From contig NZ_JARXZC010000014.1 in assembly GCF_029894335.1 (NCBI RefSeq), positions 62,001 to 126,000 of the forward strand: DNA of 64,000 nucleotides. Reading direction: 5' to 3'. Each line of letters opens with the position of its first letter. The stretch's first letter is position 1. Both the position numbers and the translations under genes were made by a program. This document shows, piece after piece, positions 8,200 through 15,997 of the stretch. The notes beneath the pieces were generated by a model. The model worked only from the letters and a program-made list of their open reading frames with translations, was not told the origin of the DNA and did not search any database. The DNA comes from Kitasatospora sp. MAP5-34 (GTDB taxonomy: Bacteria > Actinomycetota > Actinomycetes > Streptomycetales > Streptomycetaceae).

Positions 8200-11058
8200 C
8201 TACCCCACCCGGCCCTGCTCCACCATGGCGGCGAGGACGCTGCGCCAGTCCTCGCCCGGCTGCTCGCGGAGCAGGTCGGCGAGGGCTTCGGCCTTGTAGC
8301 GCCAGGGGCGCAGCAGCTCGGCCTCGGCGTCCGGCCGCAGGTCCACCGTACCGGTGGAACCGAGCAACCGGGCCAGCTCGGTGGCGAGTTCAGGCCAGGC
8401 GAGGTGGCCGGAGACGGCGTTCACCACCTGGCCGTCCGCCCGCCCGGAGCCGTCGGCGCAGCCGATCACGGCCCGGGCCAGGGCGGCGGAGTGCACCCAG
8501 GCCGCGCCGTACCAGTCGTGCTCGTGCGCCGACGGGTCGGGCAGTACGAGGGGTGCTCCCGCCCGGGCGGCCTGGTAGAGCGCGCCGGTCGATCCCCAGC
8601 GGAGCTGGTCGCGCAGGCGCTGCTGCGGGCCCCAGACGATCGGCGAGCGGACCGCCGCGCCGGCGCCGCGCCCGCGGGTTCCGGCGGCGTCGAGGAGGAT
8701 CCGTTCGCAGTCCAACTTGCCCTGCCCGTAAGCGGAGACGGGGAACGCGGTCGGGGCGCCCTCGGCGACTGCGGCGCCGGGCGGACGGCCGTACGCGTCC
8801 ACGCTGCTGACGAAGACGAAGCTGCCGTGCCGCCAGGCGTCCACCATCGCACGCATGGCGGCGACGTCGAGCTCGGGTGTGGTGAAGGTCGAGGCCGCGT
8901 GGATGATCGCGTCGGCTCCGTGTACCGCAGCGCGCAGGCTGTCGAGGTCGGTGAGGTCGCCCTCCGCCACCTCCACGCCGTCCAGCGCCACCAGGTGGGC
9001 GGATTCGGGCCTGGCCAGCGCGCGGACCGGGTGGCCCTGGGCCAGCAGCTCCTGGAGTACGGCGGCGCCGACACCCCCGGTGGCGCCGGTGAGCAGCACG
9101 GTCCCGGCCCGCGCGCCGCCGCTCGGGCGACGCTTGACAGCTGCTGCGCGCCGCTCGGTCTCCCGGGTGTCGAGCAGGGCGGCCACCGCGCGCGGGGTGC
9201 GCTGCTCCAGGATGTCGAGGCCGGTGACCGGCAGGCCGGTGCTCGCGCGCAGCCGCTCGGCGAGCTGGACGGCGACCAGGGAGTGACCACCCGACTCGAA
9301 GAAGTCGTCCTCCGGGCCGGGGCGGGCGCTGAGCAGCTCGCCGAAGGCCGTCCGGACGGTCTCCACCCGTCCCTGGCCGCTGCTCGCCGACGCGGCTCGG
9401 GAGCCGTTGCCCGGCAGCCGGGCGAGGTCCACCGCGCCGGTGGCGTTGCGCGGCAGGCTGTCCAGAAGCGTTACCGCGACCGGCAGTTGACCGGCCGTCA
9501 GCCGGGAACGCAGCGACATCCGCAGCTCGGCGCCGCTCGGGGCCGACGGGCCACGCGCCACCACGTACGCCAGCGGCGGCAGCCCGTCGCGGGTCACCAC
9601 CACGGCCTCCCGGACCCGGGGGTCGGCCCGGAGCGCGGCCTCGGCGGGGTGGACGGCCGGGGTGAGCGGGGTGCCGGGCAGCTGCCCGAGCGGCAGTCGG
9701 CCGCCGCCGTCCGTGGCCACGGCGGTGAGCAGGGCGGCGAAGGCGGTGAGCAGCTGCCGGGCCGTCTGCTCGGCGAGGGCGCCGGTGTCGTACTGGACCA
9801 GGCAGCGCGGCTGCGGGCCGTCCTCGACGAAGAGGCCGAGGTCGAACTTGGCCAGCCCGAGGTCGACTTCGACCGCCTCGGCCGTCAGGCCGGGCAGCCG
9901 GAGCGGGTCGGACGGCTGGACGACGTCGCAGGTGACGGCGAGCAGCGGCGTGCCGTCCTCCCCCCGCGCGGCCGCGCCGAGGCGCTCCACGACCAGGTCG
10001 AACGGGACTTCGTGCTGCCCCTGCGCGGTGAGCAGCGCGCTGCCGACCCGGCCGAGCACCTCACTGAAGGCGGGGTCGCCGGAGAGGTCGGCCCGGATCG
10101 GCAGGGTGTTGACGCACAGCCCGACCAGTCGGCGCAGCTCCGGGCGCGAGCGGTGGCCGCTCGCACAGCCGAGGGTGAGGTCGGCCTCCCCGGTGGCGCG
10201 TCGCAGGGTGGCGAAGGCGGCCGCCAGGACGACCGTGAACAGGGTCGCGCCGTGGTCCCGGCCCAGCTGCCGCAGCCCGGCGAGCGTCTCGGCGGAGAGG
10301 GGCGCGGTGTGCAGCCCGGCCGCCCTGGTCCGGCGCCCGGCGGGTGCGGTGCGGGGGAGCGGCACCGGGCGGGCCCCGGCCAGGCGGACGGCCCAGGCGT
10401 CGACCTCGGCGGCGAAGTCGCGGGTCTGTTCCCAGCGCGCGAAGTCGGTGTACTGGAGCGGCGGTTCGGGCAGCTCGGCGGGGTGCTGGCCGAGTGCGGC
10501 GGCGTAGTGCGCGGCGAGTTCCTCGGCGATCACGGGGAGCGAGCCGCCGTCGACGGCGATGTGGTGCAGGGTGATCAGGACGGTGTGGTCGTCCGGGGCG
10601 TGGCGCAGCGCCAGCGCCCGCAGCACCGGCCCGGTCGCCAGGTCGAAGGGACGGGTCGCCTCGGCGCGCAGCAGGGCCGGAGCCTGGTCGGGCGTGGCGG
10701 TCAGCACCGGGACGGGGACCGGTGCCGGGGCCAGCACCTCCTGGTAGGGCTGGTCGCCGTGCTGCCCGTAACGGGTGCGCAGGATGAGATGACGGTCAGT
10801 CAGTTCGGTGAGGGCGGTGGCCAGTCCGTCGAGGTCGAGCGGGCCGTGCAGCCGGGTGGCCAGCGGCACGTTGTACCGGGCGCCGCCCTGGCCGAGGCGG
10901 TCCATCAGCCACATCCGGCGCTGGGCGTGGGAGAGCGGGGCCGGGCCGGTCTCTGTGCTTCGAGGGATGGCCGCCGGACGGGTCGCGCCGGACCGCTGCC
11001 GGGCCAGGCGGAGCAGATCCAGCTGGTCCAGCTGGTTCAGCTGGTCGGTGGTGTTCAT
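8200..11058 (-). CDS. Terminal NRPS protein: C - truncated A - PCP - SDR/reductase
   Basis: 952 residues from ATG 11058 (ATGA overlap with the upstream A-PCP gene). Condensation domain at about residues 40-460 with an intact HHIAVDG motif (about 166). Residues 470-560 correspond only to the C-terminal subdomain of an adenylation domain: a REAVVVTRDG stretch and a degenerate NATGAVD where NGKVD is expected. The large AMP-binding part is absent, so it cannot activate an amino acid. PCP at about 565-640 with GGHSL. Residues 650-950 form an extended-SDR Rossmann domain with TGATGGVG and YGQGK, in the position of a thioester reductase. It should therefore release the peptide reductively as an aldehyde or alcohol, or reduce a tethered ketone. 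It is the last gene of the operon. Confidence 0.82.
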   Translation of the reverse strand: MNTTDQLNQLDQLDLLRLARQRSGATRPAAIPRSTETGPAPLSHAQRRMWLMDRLGQGGARYNVPLATRLHGPLDLDGLATALTELTDRHLILRTRYGQHGDQPYQEVLAPAPVPVPVLTATPDQAPALLRAEATRPFDLATGPVLRALALRHAPDDHTVLITLHHIAVDGGSLPVIAEELAAHYAAALGQHPAELPEPPLQYTDFARWEQTRDFAAEVDAWAVRLAGARPVPLPRTAPAGRRTRAAGLHTAPLSAETLAGLRQLGRDHGATLFTVVLAAAFATLRRATGEADLTLGCASGHRSRPELRRLVGLCVNTLPIRADLSGDPAFSEVLGRVGSALLTAQGQHEVPFDLVVERLGAAARGEDGTPLLAVTCDVVQPSDPLRLPGLTAEAVEVDLGLAKFDLGLFVEDGPQPRCLVQYDTGALAEQTARQLLTAFAALLTAVATDGGGRLPLGQLPGTPLTPAVHPAEAALRADPRVREAVVVTRDGLPPLAYVVARGPSAPSGAELRMSLRSRLTAGQLPVAVTLLDSLPRNATGAVDLARLPGNGSRAASASSGQGRVETVRTAFGELLSARPGPEDDFFESGGHSLVAVQLAERLRASTGLPVTGLDILEQRTPRAVAALLDTRETERRAAAVKRRPSGGARAGTVLLTGATGGVGAAVLQELLAQGHPVRALARPESAHLVALDGVEVAEGDLTDLDSLRAAVHGADAIIHAASTFTTPELDVAAMRAMVDAWRHGSFVFVSSVDAYGRPPGAAVAEGAPTAFPVSAYGQGKLDCERILLDAAGTRGRGAGAAVRSPIVWGPQQRLRDQLRWGSTGALYQAARAGAPLVLPDPSAHEHDWYGAAWVHSAALARAVIGCADGSGRADGQVVNAVSGHLAWPELATELARLLGSTGTVDLRPDAEAELLRPWRYKAEALADLLREQPGEDWRSVLAAMVEQGRVG

Positions 11059-12863
11059 CGGGCGTCCTCGGGGTGGGGAGCGGCGGCCGGGCCGCCGTGG
11101 ACGGCGAGCAGCGACCGCTCGATCAGGGCGGCCTGGCCGGCGACCGTGGGGTGGCCGAAGAAGTCGGCCAGCGACAGCTCGACGCCCAGGTCCTCGCGGA
11201 GGTCGTCGACCACCCACATGGCCATCAGCGAGTGCCCGCCCTCGGCCAGGAAGTCCGCGTCCGGGTGTTGTACGGGCCGGTCGAGCGCCCGCGACCAGGC
11301 TTCGGCGACGGCCTGCTGCAGGGGTGTCAGCGCGGCGGTAGCGGTGTGGGCCTGGTCCGGGGTGGTCCCGGCCAGGGCGTGGCGGTCCACCTTGCCGGTG
11401 CCGGTGAGCGGCAGCGTCTCCAGGACGGTCCAGGCGGTGGGCACCAGATGGGCGGGCAGCAGCCCCGCCAGGTGGTCGCGCAGCGCGGTGGTCGCGGGCC
11501 GGTGCCCGTCGGCGGGGACGACGTACGCGGTCAGCGCGGCGTCCTCCTGCCCGGCCCGCCGCACCACGACGGCCGCCTCGGAGACCGCCGGATGCCGGCG
11601 GAGGGCGTGCTCGACCTCGTCGGGCTCGATCCGGAAGCCGCGTACCTTGACCTGGCCGTCGGCGCGGCCGTGGAAGTCCAGCGTGCCGTCCGGACGGGCC
11701 GTCACCAGGTCGCCGCTGCGGTACATCCGCCCGTGGCCCGGGATCTCCCGGAACCGCTCCGCCGTCAGCTCCGGCTGCCCGAGGTACCCGAGGGCCAGCC
11801 GGGCGCCGCCGATCCACAGCTCGCCGCGTCCGCCCGGGGGCACCGGCGCGAGCCGCTCGTCCAGCACGGCGACGCTCGCGCCGCCGAACGGGCGTCCGAT
11901 CGGCGGCGGGCCGTCGCAGTCGGCCTCGCGCAGCCGGTGCAGGGTGGTGAAGGTGGTGGCCTCGGTCGGCCCGTAGGCGTTCAGCAGGTCGAGCCAGGGG
12001 AAGGCTCGCAGGACAGTCCCGGCGTGCTCGGCGGAGAGCGCCTCGCCGCCGACGACCAGCGTCCGCAGCACACCGAAGACGCGCGACTGCCGGGCGGCCA
12101 GCTGGTGGAAGAGCGCGGTGGTCAGGAAGGTGGTGGTGACGCCGAACCGCTCGACGTCCCGGGCCAGTTCCTCCGGCGTCGGCCGGTCGGCGGGGGAGAT
12201 CATCACGGCCGCGCCGCGCACCAGCGGCGCCCAGATCTCGAAGGTGGAGGCGTCGAAGGTGGCGGGCGAGTGGTAGAGCACCCGGTCGCCCGGGCCCAGC
12301 GCCACCGCGTCCGGAGCCGTCACCAGCGCGGTGATCGCGCGGTGCGGCACCTCGACGCCCTTGGGACGGCCGGTGGAGCCGGAGGTGTACAGCACCAGGG
12401 CGGTCGCCTGCGGGCCGTCGATGGACGGGTTCGGCGCGCCGGCGGCGGCGTCGCCGGGCAGTTCGGCGTCGTCCAGGAGATACGTCCGGTCGTCCGGCAG
12501 GCCGGCCTTGGCCAGCAGCGCCTTGTCGCCGAGGGTGAGGCGCACTCCGGCGTCGGCGATCATGCCGGCGGTACGGGGGAGCGGGTACGCCGGGTCGAGG
12601 GCGACGGTGTGGCCGCCCGCCCACCACACGGCGAGCTGGGCGACGATCCGGCGGGTCGAACGGGCGGCCAGCAGCCCGACGGCACTGCCGGGGCCGACGC
12701 CCCGGGCGGTCAGCTCGGCGGCGAGCCGGCGCGCGGCGGCCACCAGCTCACGGTAGGTGAGGGCGGTGCTGCCGTCGGAGACGGCCAGCGCCTGCGGCCG
12801 GAGTTCGGCGTGCCGGGCGATCAGACCGGGTACGCCACCGGCTACGGAGACGGGGGAGGACAT
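11055..12863 (-). CDS. NRPS A-PCP didomain protein (predicted branched-chain aliphatic)
   Basis: 602 residues from ATG 12863. The adenylation domain (about 15-510) has the core motifs LYTSGSTGRPKG, FDASTFEIW, NAYGPTE and YRSGDL, with the A10 lysine in TGTGKVD. PCP around residue 541 with EGGHSL. My by-eye Stachelhaus code is D-A-F-F-V-G-A-T-F, close to published Val/Ile codes such as DAFWIGGTF and DAFFLGVTF, so Val or Ile is the best guess. It contains no condensation domain; its loaded PCP must be used in trans by the C domain of the next gene, whose start codon overlaps its stop (ATGA). That next protein lacks a functional A domain, which fits the split. Confidence 0.88.
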   Translation of the reverse strand: MSSPVSVAGGVPGLIARHAELRPQALAVSDGSTALTYRELVAAARRLAAELTARGVGPGSAVGLLAARSTRRIVAQLAVWWAGGHTVALDPAYPLPRTAGMIADAGVRLTLGDKALLAKAGLPDDRTYLLDDAELPGDAAAGAPNPSIDGPQATALVLYTSGSTGRPKGVEVPHRAITALVTAPDAVALGPGDRVLYHSPATFDASTFEIWAPLVRGAAVMISPADRPTPEELARDVERFGVTTTFLTTALFHQLAARQSRVFGVLRTLVVGGEALSAEHAGTVLRAFPWLDLLNAYGPTEATTFTTLHRLREADCDGPPPIGRPFGGASVAVLDERLAPVPPGGRGELWIGGARLALGYLGQPELTAERFREIPGHGRMYRSGDLVTARPDGTLDFHGRADGQVKVRGFRIEPDEVEHALRRHPAVSEAAVVVRRAGQEDAALTAYVVPADGHRPATTALRDHLAGLLPAHLVPTAWTVLETLPLTGTGKVDRHALAGTTPDQAHTATAALTPLQQAVAEAWSRALDRPVQHPDADFLAEGGHSLMAMWVVDDLREDLGVELSLADFFGHPTVAGQAALIERSLLAVHGGPAAAPHPEDAR

Positions 12864-12920
12864 CGGAGTTCCCTTCCGGGCGCCCCGGCTCGCGCCGGGG
12901 CACCCTGGTACGGCGTGCGG

Positions 12921-14795
12921 TCAGGAGGTGGTGACGGTGACGGCGCTCGGGCGGCGGGACTCGACCAGCTCGGCCAGCCGGCGCAGATCGGGCTGGCGGA
13001 GCAGCTGGGGGGCGCGCAGCTCCACGCCGCACTCCTGCTTCAGGGCCACCAGCAGCCGGGAGGTGGCGAGCGAGTTGCCGCCCGCGTCGATGAAGTTGTC
13101 CTGCGGGCCGAGCGCCGGGTTGCCCAGTAGCTCACGGCAGAGCCGCAGCACGGTCCGCTCGGTCGCCGAGGCGGTCGGCGACTCGCTCCGCGCCTCGCTC
13201 TGCGTCGAGCCGTCGTCGGTGGTGGGGCTGCTCTCGAGGTCCGCCAGCAGCGCGGTGCGGTCGACCTTGCCGTTGGCGTCCAGCGGGAAGGCGTCGACCA
13301 GCCGGATCCGGGTGGGCACGGCCTGCACGGGCAGCCACTCCCGGACCTGCGGCAGCAGCTCGGCGCCGGTCGAGGGCTCGCCGTCGGCGAGGCGCTGGAC
13401 GAAGGCGACCAGCTGCACCCCGCCGTCCGCGCCGTACCGGGCGGCGACGGTGGCGCGGCGTACGCGCGGGTCGCGCTCGAGGGCCGCCTCGACCTCGGCG
13501 GGCTCGATCCGTACGCCGCTGACCTTCACCTGGTCGTCCAGCCGGCCCTGGAACTCCAGCACCCCGTCCGGCCGCATCAGCACGCGGTCGCCGGTGCGGT
13601 ACACCCGATCTACCCCCTCCGCGCCCGCCGGTGCCGCCATGAACCGCCGGGCGGTCAGCTCCCGGTCGAGATAGCCGAGCGACAGGAGGCGGCCGCCGAT
13701 CCGCAGCTCGCCGGAGGTCCCCCGGGGTACCGGGCGCCCGTCCTCGTCGGTGACGAAGACGGTGACGCCCGGCAGGGGCAGGCCGATCGGCGGTGCGTCC
13801 GGGCCGTCCGGGGCCGCGCCGGGGGGCATGGTGTGCACGGTCGTTGTCACCGTGGCCTCGGCCGGTCCGTACGCGTTGTGGACCTGCGCGGTGACGTCCG
13901 GCGCAGGCCGGCGGCGCAAGCGGTCGCCGCCCACCGTTAGGTGACGGAGTGTCAGTTCGCTTGGCCAGGGCAGGCCCAGGACGGGTTCGGCCAGCGGGGC
14001 GGGCAGGACGCCGACGGTGATCCCGGCCCGCTGCCACCAACCGGTGAGCGCGCCCGGGTCCCAGCGCACCTCGTCGGGGGCGACGCTCAGCGCGGCGCCG
14101 GAGGTGAGGGTCGCCCACAGCTCCTGAAGGTGCGGGTCGAAGGCGACGCCGATCATCAGGCTGTGCCGGTCGCCGGGGCCCAGGCCCGTCAGGCCCTGGT
14201 ACCAGCGCAGCAGGGCGCCGAGCGAGGACTCGCCGACGGCCACCGCCTTGGGGGTGCCGGTCGAGCCGGAGGTCAATACCGCGTAGTAGCTGCCGGCCGG
14301 CGCGCCGACCGCGTCGGGCGCGGCCGGGGCGAACGCGGCGACCACCGTGGCGGCGGCGTTGGCGCCCTCGGTGGGCAGCGCCAATGGGAGTTGCGCGGCG
14401 TCCCGGTGCGTGGGCGGGAGCAGTGCCGGGTCGCCGATCAGGCAGGCCAGGCGCAGGTTCTCCGCCACGGCCTGGAGCCGCCGCTCACCGGGACGCGGCC
14501 CGAGCGGCAGGTAGACGGCGCCGAGCCGGGCCACCGCCAGCGCGACGGTGACCAGCGCCGCCGAGTGGTCGAGGCAGACGCCCACCAGCTCGCCGGGGCG
14601 CACCCGGTCGCGCAGGGTGTCGGCCAACGCGGCGGCCAGCCGGTCGAGTTCGGCGTAGCTCCAGCTGTGCTCGCCGTCCAGCAGGGCGGGGGCGTCCGGG
14701 GTGCGGCGCACCCAGTCGAGGTGGCGGTCCAGGACGGCGGCGTCCTGGTGCGGGCCGCCGTACGTGATGCTCAGGACAGCGTCGGGGTTGGTCAT
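12921..14795 (-). CDS. NRPS A-PCP didomain protein (unusual specificity code)
   Basis: 624 residues from ATG 14795. The adenylation domain (about 25-520) carries LTSGSTGTPK, FDPHLQELW, NAYGPAE (Ala for the usual Thr), YRTGDR and NGKVD. PCP at about 560-620 with DAGGNSL. My by-eye code D-P-Q-V-T-G-A-V-T matches no code I can recall; the Gln at position 239 also occurs in proline codes (DVQ...). It is followed after 29 bp upstream by the acyl-CoA dehydrogenase gene, so an aminoacyl-S-PCP oxidation is conceivable. There is no C domain; the module acts in trans, as a loading or branch module. Confidence 0.85.
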   Translation of the reverse strand: MTNPDAVLSITYGGPHQDAAVLDRHLDWVRRTPDAPALLDGEHSWSYAELDRLAAALADTLRDRVRPGELVGVCLDHSAALVTVALAVARLGAVYLPLGPRPGERRLQAVAENLRLACLIGDPALLPPTHRDAAQLPLALPTEGANAAATVVAAFAPAAPDAVGAPAGSYYAVLTSGSTGTPKAVAVGESSLGALLRWYQGLTGLGPGDRHSLMIGVAFDPHLQELWATLTSGAALSVAPDEVRWDPGALTGWWQRAGITVGVLPAPLAEPVLGLPWPSELTLRHLTVGGDRLRRRPAPDVTAQVHNAYGPAEATVTTTVHTMPPGAAPDGPDAPPIGLPLPGVTVFVTDEDGRPVPRGTSGELRIGGRLLSLGYLDRELTARRFMAAPAGAEGVDRVYRTGDRVLMRPDGVLEFQGRLDDQVKVSGVRIEPAEVEAALERDPRVRRATVAARYGADGGVQLVAFVQRLADGEPSTGAELLPQVREWLPVQAVPTRIRLVDAFPLDANGKVDRTALLADLESSPTTDDGSTQSEARSESPTASATERTVLRLCRELLGNPALGPQDNFIDAGGNSLATSRLLVALKQECGVELRAPQLLRQPDLRRLAELVESRRPSAVTVTTS

Positions 14796-14824
14796 GTTCG
14801 TGCCTCCGAGTAGCAGGGTCGCGG

Positions 14825-15997
14825 TCAGTTCAGGCCCATGGCCCGGGCGATGATCACCTTCTGGACCTCGGAGGTCCCTTCGATGATCGTCATCATCCGG
14901 ACGTACCGGTACAGGAACTCCAGCGGATGCCCGCGCACCCAGCCGGTCGCGCCGTGCACCTGCAACGAGCGGTCCACCACCCGCACGGCCGTCTCGGAGG
15001 CGGTCAGTTTGGCGAGCGCCGCGTTCTCCGGCGCCTCGGTGCCCTCGTCCACCAGTCGGGCGCAGGCCAGGGTGAGCAGCTTGGACGCCTCCACCTCGGC
15101 CCGGCTGCGCACCAGGTGCTCCTGGACGTGCTGGTAGCTGCCGATCCGCTCACCGAACGCCTCCCGCTCCCGGGCGTACTCCACACCCAGGCGCAGCGCG
15201 TACTCGGCGACGCCGTTGCACATCGCCGCCACCACCAGGCGTCCGCGCGACAGGCTGTCCACGGCCAGCGCCATGGCGGCCCCGACACCCTCCTCGCCGC
15301 CGATCACGGCGTCCATCGGCACCCGGACCTGCTCCAGCAGCAGCTCGAACAGCGGCTCGCCGGACATGCCTTCGTACCGCTGCCCGATCCGCAGGCCCGG
15401 CTGGTCCATCGGCAGCACGAAGGCGGTCGCGCCGCCGGTGACGCCGTCGCCCTGGTCGGTCGCGGTGACGACCAGCGCGAAGTCCGCCCGGTCGGCGTTG
15501 CTGACGAAGGTCTTCCGGCCGCTGATCAGCCAGTCGTCGCCGTCCCGCTTCGCCGTGGTGGTGAGCCGGAAGGCGTCCGAACCGGCGTGCGGCTCGGTCA
15601 GCGCCAGGCAGCGCGCCGCCTCGCCGCGCACCAGCGGCAGCAGGAAGCGTTCGACCTGCTCGGGCGTCCCGTGCCGCAGCAGCGGGCTGGGGCCGTCCGA
15701 GCCGGCCAGCGCGTACGGGGCCAGCGAGCAGCCGCTGCGCCCGGCCGCGTGGTGCAGCAGGACGACGGCGGTGAAGGGCATCCCGGAGCCGCCGAGCTCC
15801 TCCGGCTGGTCGCCCGCGTAGAAGCCGAGCGCGGCCGAGCGCCTGCGGACGTACGAGCGCAGGTCGGCGGGCGGCAGGTCGGCGGTCTCGGGCAGCTCGG
15901 CGGCCAGCGGCACCAGCTCGCGGCGGACGAAACTCTCGAACGCGTCGACCAGTTCGCGGTGGCCGTTCTCCAGGACGGCGGAGGGGGCGGAGGTCAC
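14825..15997 (-). CDS. Acyl-CoA dehydrogenase-family flavoprotein within the NRPS operon
   Basis: 390 residues from GTG 15997, overlapping the stop of the upstream C-A-PCP gene (GTGA). It has the family motifs LALTEPHAGSDA (about residue 133), the FAD-binding region and the C-terminal IIEGTSEVQKVIIAR, whose Glu is the catalytic base of most family members. It is expected to carry out FAD-dependent alpha,beta-desaturation. Located between NRPS genes and with no beta-oxidation genes nearby, it more likely oxidises a PCP-bound aminoacyl or acyl group, as PltE/RedW do on prolyl-PCP, than a CoA ester. Substrate is inferred, not shown. Confidence 0.88.
   Translation of the reverse strand: MTSAPSAVLENGHRELVDAFESFVRRELVPLAAELPETADLPPADLRSYVRRRSAALGFYAGDQPEELGGSGMPFTAVVLLHHAAGRSGCSLAPYALAGSDGPSPLLRHGTPEQVERFLLPLVRGEAARCLALTEPHAGSDAFRLTTTAKRDGDDWLISGRKTFVSNADRADFALVVTATDQGDGVTGGATAFVLPMDQPGLRIGQRYEGMSGEPLFELLLEQVRVPMDAVIGGEEGVGAAMALAVDSLSRGRLVVAAMCNGVAEYALRLGVEYAREREAFGERIGSYQHVQEHLVRSRAEVEASKLLTLACARLVDEGTEAPENAALAKLTASETAVRVVDRSLQVHGATGWVRGHPLEFLYRYVRMMTIIEGTSEVQKVIIARAMGLN

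Noticed and set aside
7999..11976. 1325-codon open frame on the plus strand across the NRPS genes
   Set aside because: It runs antisense to two NRPS genes with intact C, A and PCP motifs; composition is Arg/Gly/Gln-rich.
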